Below, piece after piece: positions 1 through 6,129 of a stretch of 12,632 bases of DNA. Position 1 is the stretch's first letter. Every line of letters starts with the position of its first letter. This DNA is from Cellvibrionales bacterium UBA2618. Its GTDB lineage: Bacteria; Pseudomonadota; Gammaproteobacteria; Pseudomonadales; Porticoccaceae. The DNA is taken from NCBI GenBank assembly GCA_002339165.1, contig DDJS01000045.1, forward strand, positions 1-12,632, in the 5' to 3' direction. The translations under genes were made by a program, and so were the position numbers. The notes under the pieces were generated by a model, which saw nothing but the letters and a program-made list of their open reading frames with translations, did not search any database and was not told the DNA's origin.

Positions 1-3
1 AGC

Positions 4-654
4 CTATTGCCGATTGGCCCGCTTATAGGATTCGACGTAGCCAAAAATCAGACCGAGCGCCATCCCCGCCAACAAACCACATAGATGCGCAGCATTGGCG
101 ATGCCTACTCCGAGTAACAAATCCAACACACCAGTCATACAAATCAACAACCAAGCAAGCATAAACCCGACCAATTCGCGGGGTAGGGCATAAATCGGGC
201 TCGGAAACATCGAATGGTGTATCCAAAGGTATCCGAGCAGGCCATAGATGACCCCCGACATGCCGCCAAAACGCACTGACCCAGACCATAGGTATTGGCC
301 AACATTGGATGCTACGGCTATCGCGAAAATCAGCATCAGTGCCTGAATAGAGCCCGCAGCACGCTCAATCTTGCTACCTAGGAGCCCTAACCAAAGGGCA
401 TTAAAAATCAAGTGTAGAGCGCCAAAATGAAGAAATATCGGCGTAATCAAGCGCCAATAATGACCATCTTCCAAGCCTCCGAAAACCAACATTTGCGGTA
501 CTGGAACGCCATAGCTACCAAATGCGTAGCCCACCAATGACAGCGCCAATAATGCACTGACCACCGGGTTAGCGAGCGCTGAAAAACGCGCTTTATCGAC
601 CATGCTTGGGGGGCTGAGATCACCTAAATCACTCACCGTCGGCAACCACGCCAA
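4..654 (-). CDS. Rhomboid-family intramembrane serine protease
   Basis: This 216-residue polytopic protein should cleave transmembrane substrates within the inner membrane. Hydrophobic segments at about residues 27-48, 75-93, 103-124, 130-147, 160-184 and 186-207 give the basic six-helix rhomboid core. The catalytic signature is visible: H81-x3-N85 in helix 2 (the oxyanion-site pair of E. coli GlpG), GGMSG with nucleophile Ser133 in helix 4, and His190 in NAAHLCG of helix 6. There is no large cytosolic N-terminal domain, so it is a minimal rhomboid and not an enterobacterial-type GlpG. Its ATG at 654 lies 26 bp inside the end of nadK, implying translational coupling. A GGGGC about 6 nt upstream may act as a weak ribosome site. 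An internal ATG at 603 would trim 17 polar residues and is a possible alternative start. The substrate cannot be told from sequence. Confidence 0.93.
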   Translation of the reverse strand: MAWLPTVSDLGDLSPPSMVDKARFSALANPVVSALLALSLVGYAFGSYGVPVPQMLVFGGLEDGHYWRLITPIFLHFGALHLIFNALWLGLLGSKIERAAGSIQALMLIFAIAVASNVGQYLWSGSVRFGGMSGVIYGLLGYLWIHHSMFPSPIYALPRELVGFMLAWLLICMTGVLDLLLGVGIANAAHLCGLLAGMALGLIFGYVESYKRANRQ

Positions 655-1525
655 GGCGACTGCCCCAGCCCAACTTGGATCGACAAACGCTGTAAAAATT
701 ATTATCTAGCGGGTGAATCAAAGTGATTTCTTTGGGATGTTTAGCGATACGAATAACGTCACCAGGTTGCGTGGTGTAGTCATTGTGTCCATCGCAGGTA
801 ATCTGAGGCATCAATTCATTTCTCGTTCCAACGCGCAGTTCAATGCGCGCACTGCCCTGCAATGCAATGGCGCGACTACTCAGGGTGTGAGGGTTGAGCG
901 GCACCACCACAATCGCGTCCAATTCTGGGAACAGCAGCGGCCCCCCGGCGGACAATGCATACGCTGTGGATCCGGTCGGGGTCGCGACAATTAAGCCATC
1001 CGAGCGCTGGCTGTAAACAAATTCGTTGTCCACATAGAGTTCAAATTCTAACATTCTCAGCGGCATGCCAGGGTGCAACACGATATCGTTTAAGGCCGTC
1101 CCAGTAGCAATAATACTGCCGTTGCGAATAATCGTCGTCTCCAGCATAAATCGCTGAGTGCGCTGGTACTCGCCGCGAACCACCGGCATAACACGGTGTT
1201 CGATGTCCTCGGGAGAGATATCAGTCAAAAACCCTAGACGCCCACGATTTATCCCCAGCAGCGGAATACCAGTTGCCGCGACTTTGCGGGCCATACTCAG
1301 CATGCTGCCGTCGCCACCGACCACAATGGCCAGATCAATGTTGCCTGGAAAGTCGTCAATGGTTCTTTGGGCCGCCGCTGTATGACCCATCATCTGCGCC
1401 GTGCGGGATTCGAACACCACTTCCAAACCGGCATCCAACAAAACTCCCTCAAGCTTGTATAAGGAGTCTTTCACCGCGAGAATATCGAGACTTGCAAGTA
1501 GTCCAATACGATTAAACTTGAACAT
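629..1525 (-). CDS. nadK: NAD kinase
   Basis: NAD kinase phosphorylates NAD+ to NADP+ in the cytoplasm and is normally essential. With the start at 1525 the protein has 298 residues, close to the ~290-residue family length. Family landmarks are all present: GGDGS at 70-74 (the GGDGT-type phosphate-binding motif with catalytic Asp72), NRGRLGFLTDI from 93, LNDIVLH around 145, and TPTGSTAYALSAGGP from about 182. It also keeps NPHTLSSR near 211 and the C-terminal KLGW. The reading frame stays open to an ATG at 1735, but the extra 70 residues contain only one acidic residue, match no NAD kinase feature I know and cover an inverted repeat. The first residues MFKFNRIGLL correspond to the expected beginning of the fold. 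A GGAAG about 10 nt upstream of 1525 is a weak ribosome site. The gene overlaps the downstream rhomboid gene. Confidence 0.95.
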   Translation of the reverse strand: MFKFNRIGLLASLDILAVKDSLYKLEGVLLDAGLEVVFESRTAQMMGHTAAAQRTIDDFPGNIDLAIVVGGDGSMLSMARKVAATGIPLLGINRGRLGFLTDISPEDIEHRVMPVVRGEYQRTQRFMLETTIIRNGSIIATGTALNDIVLHPGMPLRMLEFELYVDNEFVYSQRSDGLIVATPTGSTAYALSAGGPLLFPELDAIVVVPLNPHTLSSRAIALQGSARIELRVGTRNELMPQITCDGHNDYTTQPGDVIRIAKHPKEITLIHPLDNNFYSVCRSKLGWGSRLGVVADGE

Positions 1526-1586
1526 AAAATTATCGCTTCCGATTGACAGGACGACCGTTCGCCATGACCTAACAGACCATAAAATG

Positions 1587-1612
1587 GTGGTTATGCCACG
1601 TATCATAACCAC
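1587..1612. repeat. 26-bp inverted repeat in the nadK/cupin divergent region
   Basis: Perfect 9-bp arms GTGGTTATG (1587-1595) and CATAACCAC (1604-1612) flank an 8-bp spacer CCACGTAT. It lies 62 bp before the nadK ATG and about 180 bp before the cupin GTG. As DNA it has the form of a dimeric repressor or activator site. As RNA in the nadK leader it would form a hairpin, and the spacer also holds CCAC able to pair with the first GTGG, giving a competing small stem. Outer AAAATG (1581-1586) and CATTTT (1619-1624) can extend the stem across a 6-nt bulge. The minus strand of the repeat contains TATGAT, a -10-like hexamer, without a good -35. The function is inferred, not shown. Confidence 0.55.
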
Positions 1613-1782
1613 TCGGGTCATTTTTTTCATTAATCGCAAACAGCCTTTCGGTACGCCCTTTGTGATGCTCCCGAAATTACCTCGCAACAAACCTATAAAT
1701 TTAATCATGCGATGAAAAATCACTTGTTTAGTCATCGCTCAATGATCGACAATAGAGGAAAGTTGATACCGCTACAGGCCAT

Positions 1783-1787
1783 GGAGG
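1783..1787 (+). promoter_or_regulatory. Shine-Dalgarno that sets the GTG start of the cupin gene
   Basis: GGAGG lies 7 nt before GTG at 1795 and 13 nt before the in-frame ATG at 1801. The first spacing is near optimal and the second is long, so GTG at 1795 is the better start. The two starts differ by only two residues. Confidence 0.7.
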
Positions 1788-1794
1788 GATTGTC

Positions 1795-2478
1795 GTGACA
1801 ATGAAGATTAATACCGATCTCGAGCAAACAGTCGGCGTGCATTTCCAAGACAATGACTGGCGAGCCTCGCCCATTAAGGAAGTCCGACGCAAGATGCTCG
1901 AGCGCCACACTGCGATATCCGGGATCGCCACCAGCCTAGTCGAATACCAAAAAAACAGCTACTTTACCGAGCATACTCATACCTACGGCGAAGAATTTTA
2001 TGTACTCGACGGTGTGTTTTCCGACGAACATGGCGATTATGCCGCTGGCACCTACGTGCGCAATCCTCCCGGCACCTCTCATTCACCGGCGGTAAACCTC
2101 GGTTGCACCATCTTCGTCAAACTCGGACAATTCCAACCGGGCGACGATAAACCCGTGATCGTAGACACCGGTCGGGCAAGCTTCCAAGCGTTGACGGAGC
2201 GACCCGGCGTTAGCGTATTACTCTTGCATCAATACCGCCACGAGCAGGTTGCAGCGGAAATTTGGACCGCCCAGCAACTGGTATCACTGGCCAATACTGG
2301 CGGCATCGAAATATTGGTACTGGCGGGATCGTTCACCGATCGAGGAGAGTCGTTTAACGCTCTAGACTGGCTGCGTTTACCAATCGGGGAACACTTACAC
2401 GCGCAAGTATCCAACGTCGACTGCAAAGTCTTCCTCAAGTGCGGCCACCATATCGAGCATGGATTGGCTGCGGATTGA
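1795..2478 (+). CDS. ChrR-like double-cupin metal-binding protein
   Basis: This 227-residue soluble protein resembles the C-terminal cupin domain of ChrR, the zinc anti-sigma factor that restrains an ECF sigma factor. The first cupin (about residues 40-115) has H60-x-H62-x3-E66 and the second motif ending in PPGTSH with His96, a complete 3-His/1-Glu metal site. Between the motifs sits the typical EEFYVLDG strand. A second, weaker cupin-like half (about 155-220) repeats the strand pattern (EILVLAGSF, then WLRLPIGEHLHAQ) but lacks a full metal motif. The N-terminal anti-sigma helical domain of true ChrR is missing, and no ECF sigma gene is adjacent, so anti-sigma activity is unlikely from this sequence alone. 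A small-molecule sensor or dioxygenase-type enzyme is also possible. The gene is divergent from nadK, and a kinase gene follows 189 bp downstream on the same strand. Confidence 0.82.
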   Translation: MTMKINTDLEQTVGVHFQDNDWRASPIKEVRRKMLERHTAISGIATSLVEYQKNSYFTEHTHTYGEEFYVLDGVFSDEHGDYAAGTYVRNPPGTSHSPAVNLGCTIFVKLGQFQPGDDKPVIVDTGRASFQALTERPGVSVLLLHQYRHEQVAAEIWTAQQLVSLANTGGIEILVLAGSFTDRGESFNALDWLRLPIGEHLHAQVSNVDCKVFLKCGHHIEHGLAAD

Positions 2479-2573
2479 TAAAATAGTCTCCACGTCTGCG
2501 ATGGCAACAAACGAGCCTATTTAAATCCGCAGTCATGTAACCGCTGGCTCGCGCTGACAGGAATTAAATCGCG

Positions 2574-2584
2574 GTGATTATCAC
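2574..2584. repeat. Short palindrome GTGATTATCAC upstream of the kinase gene
   Basis: GTGAT and ATCAC form 5-bp perfect arms around a single T, 83 bp before the kinase ATG in the 189-bp gap after the cupin gene. It could be a small operator or chance. The rest of 2479-2667 shows no terminator and no clear sigma-70 promoter to my reading. Confidence 0.25.
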
Positions 2585-2667
2585 TCGCAAGATCGACTGC
2601 GATGGCTGGATTTGGCCGCCCAGCTTGAGACGTAATACCCGCTTAGGCGATAGCTTTAGGAAATAGT

Positions 2668-3210
2668 ATGTCGAAAAAAATCTCATCCGTTGGCTCAGGC
2701 ATCGATGCATCCGTCAGATCGATAGCGCTGATCGGCATGCCCGGGTCGGGCAAGAGTACGCTAGGTATACTGCTGGCTAAAAAGCTTGGCTGGCATTTTT
2801 TAGACACCGATATCGGCATCCAAACCCTCGCCGGAGAGACCCTGCAGCAGATCGTCGACGATCGGGGCTATATGCATCTGAGAACACTAGAGGAGCAAAT
2901 ACTCCTAAAGGTGCCCCTCTCCCAGCGCGTCATCGCCACCGGCGGTAGCGCGATTTATTCGGCCGCTGGCATGGCGCATATTAAAACCATGGCGACAATT
3001 GTCTACCTAAAGATGTCGGTTGACCAGTTGAAGCATCGTATTGACGACTACGGCCAGCGAGGCATCGCCAGACGCCCCGAACAAAGCTTTGAGGATTTGT
3101 ATCTCGAGCGCGAACCCTTGTACCGCCAGTACGCCGACATCACCGTGGGTTGTGGCGAGCATTCGCCGCAACAGATGATCAAAAAACTAGCACTGGCGCT
3201 CGAAGGTTAA
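2668..3210 (+). CDS. Shikimate-kinase-like P-loop kinase
   Basis: This 180-residue protein has the shikimate kinase fold: Walker A GMPGSGKST (residues 23-31), the D46-T-D48 shikimate/Mg motif, HLRTLEE with R72 and E75 (the substrate Arg and its Glu partner), a lid with ARRPEQS near 134-140, and R148-E-P-L-Y as the second substrate-contact arginine. Shikimate kinase makes shikimate 3-phosphate in aromatic amino acid synthesis. The glycine triplet that normally contacts shikimate (GGG) is here G92-G93-S94. A similar ATGGS form occurs, to my recollection, in shikimate-kinase paralogues found beside a canonical AroK, so the true substrate is uncertain and no aroK symbol is given. No aroB neighbour is present, unlike a typical aroK locus. 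AGGAAA just upstream supports the ATG at 2668. The stop overlaps the stop of the convergent aminotransferase gene. Confidence 0.85.
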   Translation: MSKKISSVGSGIDASVRSIALIGMPGSGKSTLGILLAKKLGWHFLDTDIGIQTLAGETLQQIVDDRGYMHLRTLEEQILLKVPLSQRVIATGGSAIYSAAGMAHIKTMATIVYLKMSVDQLKHRIDDYGQRGIARRPEQSFEDLYLEREPLYRQYADITVGCGEHSPQQMIKKLALALEG

Positions 3211-4400
3211 GCCAACACCGCGCGCATCGATTCGGCTAAGTAATCGATATTGGTGGTATTGATTCCGGCCAAATTCACCCGCGTCGACGAGACAATGTAG
3301 ATGCCATATTGCTCTCTCAATCGATCGACCTGCTCGGTGGAGATACCTAAAAATGAAAACATGCCACACTGCTGTTGAATATGACTAAAGTCCAACCCGC
3401 CATCGTTCTGCTGTATGCGCTCGGTTAACACCCGACGCATCGCGTTAATGCGATCGCGAACCTCGTCCAATTCGGCACTCCACTGCGAGCGAAGTTGATC
3501 GTCGCCCAAAATCATCGCCACCAATAGCGCACCATGTGCCGGCGGCATGGAATATAACTGCCTTGCAACCGACATCGCTTGGCTGGCGACTATATCGGCC
3601 TGCGCCGGCGTTGCCGACACAAAGGTGATTGACCCCGTGCGCTCGCGGTAGAGACCGAAATTTTTCGAGCATGAAGAAGCGATGATCATCTCCGGAAGCT
3701 TCTCCGCTAAACTTCGAACGCCATAGGCGTCGGCCTCAAGGCCCTCCCCCAATCCCTGATAAGCGGTATCAATATAGGGAATAAAACCGCGTTCCAATGC
3801 CAGATCGCCAATCTCATCCCACTGTGCCTTGCTCAAGTCGGCCCCGGTTGGGTTATGGCAACAACCGTGCAGCAGCACAATATCACCCGCAGGAATCCCC
3901 CGTAGGGTTTCCATCATGGCGTCGGAATTGATTTTTCGCGCGGCAATATCATAGTATGGGTATTGCTCAATGGTTAGACCTGCGCCACTGAGTAGAGGCA
4001 CGTGATTGGGCCATGTAGGTACGCCGATCCAAAGTTTGGCGTTCGGTTTGGCCCGAAAAATCAATTCACCACCCACCCGAAGAGCCCCCGAGCCACCCGG
4101 CGCCTGAAGCGTTCGTACCCGGTTGGCCGCGACAGCGCTGTGTTGGGCGCCCAACAACAACTCTAAAATAAGCTCGTTGTAGCGTGGATCTCCAGCGATA
4201 CCTTGGTAGGCCTTGGTGTCCTCCAATTCCATCAGGCGCGCCTCGGCGTCCTTGACCGCGCGCATGACCGGCGTATGCCCCCGATCATTCATGTAGACAC
4301 CGACCCCTAGATCGATTTTCTGCTCGCGGGGATCAGCCCTATAGGCTGCCATTAGACCCAAAATGGGGTCCATTTTTGTCGCGCTTAAATGTTCGAACAT
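3207..4400 (-). CDS. AspC/TyrB-type aspartate/aromatic aminotransferase
   Basis: This 397-residue class I PLP enzyme exchanges amino groups between aspartate or aromatic amino acids and 2-oxoglutarate in the cytoplasm. It follows E. coli AspC along its length. Visible landmarks are HGCCHNPTG from 179 with Asn183, Asp211 of IDTAYQG that pairs with the PLP nitrogen, SKNFGLYRER with the Schiff-base Lys246, and SSTRVNLAG with Arg374 binding the alpha-carboxylate. Arg280 aligns with AspC Arg292, which binds the distal carboxylate, so dicarboxylate substrates are expected. Whether aspartate or aromatic substrates dominate cannot be decided here. The start at 4400 is preferred over the longer frame to 4466 because GAGGAA lies 7 nt upstream and MFEHL matches the normal N-terminus. 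It is the last gene of a four-gene minus-strand series, 46 bp after the esterase gene. Confidence 0.94.
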   Translation of the reverse strand: MFEHLSATKMDPILGLMAAYRADPREQKIDLGVGVYMNDRGHTPVMRAVKDAEARLMELEDTKAYQGIAGDPRYNELILELLLGAQHSAVAANRVRTLQAPGGSGALRVGGELIFRAKPNAKLWIGVPTWPNHVPLLSGAGLTIEQYPYYDIAARKINSDAMMETLRGIPAGDIVLLHGCCHNPTGADLSKAQWDEIGDLALERGFIPYIDTAYQGLGEGLEADAYGVRSLAEKLPEMIIASSCSKNFGLYRERTGSITFVSATPAQADIVASQAMSVARQLYSMPPAHGALLVAMILGDDQLRSQWSAELDEVRDRINAMRRVLTERIQQNDGGLDFSHIQQQCGMFSFLGISTEQVDRLREQYGIYIVSSTRVNLAGINTTNIDYLAESMRAVLA

Positions 4401-4407
4401 CGTGCGA

Positions 4408-4413
4408 TTCCTC
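4408..4413 (-). promoter_or_regulatory. Shine-Dalgarno that sets the aminotransferase start
   Basis: GAGGAA on the minus strand sits 7 nt before the ATG at 4400. It fixes this start over the in-frame ATG at 4466, which would lie inside the upstream esterase gene. Confidence 0.75.
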
Positions 4414-4446
4414 AATCTTTTAATGGATGAAATAAAGCTCTCTAAG

Positions 4447-5247
4447 TTACCAAACCAAGGGCCCATGGACGTCGGAACCCCGCATAAACTGTTCTACCAA
4501 TTGGTTAAATTCCTGGGGTTTTTCGGCGTGCAACCAGTGACCCGTTCCGCCAATCACCTCGATGCTTGATTGCGGAAACAGCCGTCGGATCTCGTCTCGA
4601 TGCTTGTTTTGAATATAGGCCGAATTTTCGCCCTTGATAAACAGCGTCGGTTGATCGTAGTGGTCGCCCTCAGGAGCGGCCATCAACTCCTGAAAATAAT
4701 GCGCGCCAATAGCCGAGAGGTTTAATCGCAGGCGATATTTGCCATCCTCACCACGCAGCAAATTTTGCAATAAAAAACCTCGCACGCCGGGATCGCTTTC
4801 GTAGCGAGCTAAAATGCTATCCGCCTCTTTACGATCCCCTATTTCGCTCTGATCGATAACGCCCAATGCTTCGATGATCGGGCTGTGGCTCTGACTATAG
4901 CGCACCGGTGCTATGTCAGCCACCACCAGTTTGGCAATCCGTTCAGGATAGCTCAACGCCGCCTGCATGGCCACCTTGCCGCCCAAAGAGTGTCCGAATA
5001 ACGCCGCACGTTCAACCCCTAGAGAATCAAGCATCGCAACAACGTCCGCAGCCATACTCGGCAGATCCATCGACGGGTCATGGGGCGACCCACCATGATT
5101 GCGAAGATCGACATTCAGCGTCCTGAAGTTTTCGCCAAGAGCCCTCGCCACCGACCCCAAGTTGCCCAACGAGCCAAACATGCCGTGCATCAGCACCACC
5201 GCCGAACCGCTGCCCCGCTCGCGGTGATTGAGTAGCATAGCGCTCAT
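4447..5247 (-). CDS. Alpha/beta-hydrolase, YbfF-like esterase
   Basis: This 266-residue cytoplasmic alpha/beta-hydrolase is closest, from memory, to E. coli YbfF, an esterase active on short acyl and acyl-CoA-type substrates in vitro. It shows the oxyanion-side HGMFGS (21-26), the nucleophile elbow GHSLGG with Ser87, the early acid Asp111 in VVADIAPVRY (the YbfF-type position) and the catalytic His237 in GTGHWLHAEKP. The cap region lies roughly at 120-190. Its ATG at 5247 overlaps the stop of the dehydrogenase gene as ATGA, which implies translational coupling; no strong Shine-Dalgarno is seen. A second in-frame ATG three codons later is an equally plausible start. The physiological substrate is unknown. 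Confidence 0.9.
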   Translation of the reverse strand: MSAMLLNHRERGSGSAVVLMHGMFGSLGNLGSVARALGENFRTLNVDLRNHGGSPHDPSMDLPSMAADVVAMLDSLGVERAALFGHSLGGKVAMQAALSYPERIAKLVVADIAPVRYSQSHSPIIEALGVIDQSEIGDRKEADSILARYESDPGVRGFLLQNLLRGEDGKYRLRLNLSAIGAHYFQELMAAPEGDHYDQPTLFIKGENSAYIQNKHRDEIRRLFPQSSIEVIGGTGHWLHAEKPQEFNQLVEQFMRGSDVHGPLVW

Positions 5248-6083
5248 TTAGATGACTCAGGTCGAGCGCGCAATTGTCTGTACTTGTCTTTATTTTTTTT
5301 ACCTTTGGCATAGAGAGCCGGGCGCAACAGGCGCCGCAACGCCGGAAAGAGGTAGCTCATCGCGCTCAATTTTCCGCTCGCCGCGGGCATCGCTATCTCG
5401 TTTCGAGGTCCCCTGGCGAGCGCCATTACGGCTTCGGCGACTTGCTCTGCGCTACTCATTGGCTGTGAAAACACGATATCTTCCACCGCATCCATGTCGT
5501 CCATAATAAATCCCGTATCAATTGGCCCCGGCGATACCACCCCCACTTGCACACCACTGCCGCGCAGTTCGTCAGCAATGGCAAAGGCAAAGGCACGCAA
5601 ACCGGCCTTGGTTCCCGAGTAAGTCGCTGCGCCTGCCAGGGGTGACATCCCAGCGAGCGAGCCGACCATGACGATCGCACCAGACCCAGCGCGGCGCATC
5701 AATGGCAGTGCCGCAGTCGATAGGTACATGGGGGCGCGAATATTGACATCTGCCATCTGCGCAACAGCTCGCGCAGGTATTTTTTCCAAGGCGCCGCGCT
5801 GATGCATACCGGCGTTGTTGACCAGCACATGCAGCTCGCCAAAGGTCGCCTGCGCCTCAGCTAGCAACGCATCACACTGCGCGAGATCGGCAACGTCAGT
5901 CGGCACACCGATGACCCTTGTCTGAGTGCGCAGTTCATTGACCATCGCTTCCAGCGCCTCGACACCGCGTGCAGCCAACACCAGGTTGGCACCCGCCGCG
6001 GCAAATGCTCTGGCGCAGGCGGCCCCGACACCGGCTGACGCGCCGGTAATCACCACCGTCTTGTCGACAAACCCATCGATCAT
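5244..6083 (-). CDS. Short-chain dehydrogenase/reductase (SDR)
   Basis: This 279-residue classical SDR oxidoreductase uses NAD(H) or NADP(H). The Rossmann signature TGASAGVG is at residues 13-20, NNAG at 89-92, catalytic Ser142, and YSGTK with Tyr155 and Lys159; PGPIDT follows at 186. NLVLAARG after the second strand has an arginine position often seen with NADP preference, so that is my guess. The C-terminal tail (about 245-279) is strongly basic, with an aromatic/aliphatic stretch before it, and could bind a membrane surface. The start at 6083 is chosen because GGGAG lies 7 nt upstream; the ATG at 6089 is too close, and the longer frame reaching 6263 runs into the neighbouring gene. The stop overlaps the esterase start by 4 bp. 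The substrate is not identifiable. Confidence 0.92.
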   Translation of the reverse strand: MIDGFVDKTVVITGASAGVGAACARAFAAAGANLVLAARGVEALEAMVNELRTQTRVIGVPTDVADLAQCDALLAEAQATFGELHVLVNNAGMHQRGALEKIPARAVAQMADVNIRAPMYLSTAALPLMRRAGSGAIVMVGSLAGMSPLAGAATYSGTKAGLRAFAFAIADELRGSGVQVGVVSPGPIDTGFIMDDMDAVEDIVFSQPMSSAEQVAEAVMALARGPRNEIAMPAASGKLSAMSYLFPALRRLLRPALYAKGKKNKDKYRQLRARPESSK

Positions 6084-6090
6084 ATGCATT

Positions 6091-6095
6091 CTCCC
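6091..6095 (-). promoter_or_regulatory. Shine-Dalgarno that sets the SDR start
   Basis: GGGAG on the minus strand is 7 nt from ATG 6083 but only 1 nt from ATG 6089, so translation should begin at 6083 (MIDGF). Confidence 0.7.
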
Positions 6096-6114
6096 ATTAG
6101 CCCTTAAGTAATAA

Positions 6115-6120
6115 ATTATA
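6115..6120 (-). promoter_or_regulatory. Possible internal -10 element (TATAAT) before the SDR gene
   Basis: An exact TATAAT on the minus strand lies in the 46-bp gap between the epimerase and SDR genes, 32 bp before the SDR ATG. I find no good -35 at 16-18 bp spacing (only A-rich DNA), so this is at most a weak internal promoter. Confidence 0.25.
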
Positions 6121-6129
6121 CGCGATTCA

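Noticed and set aside
1587..1627. Intrinsic terminator on the plus strand (hairpin then T7)
   Set aside because: The T-run starts 8 nt after the main stem and no plus-strand gene ends upstream, so it has nothing to terminate.
1723..1757. Sigma-70 promoter for the cupin gene (TTGTTT with GACAAT)
   Set aside because: Only about half the positions match consensus and the spacing of about 19 bp is poor.
2527..2602. CGCAGTC/GACTGCG inverted pair and a repeated CTGCGATGGC in the cupin-kinase gap
   Set aside because: Arms of 7-10 bp separated by more than 60 bp are expected by chance at this length.
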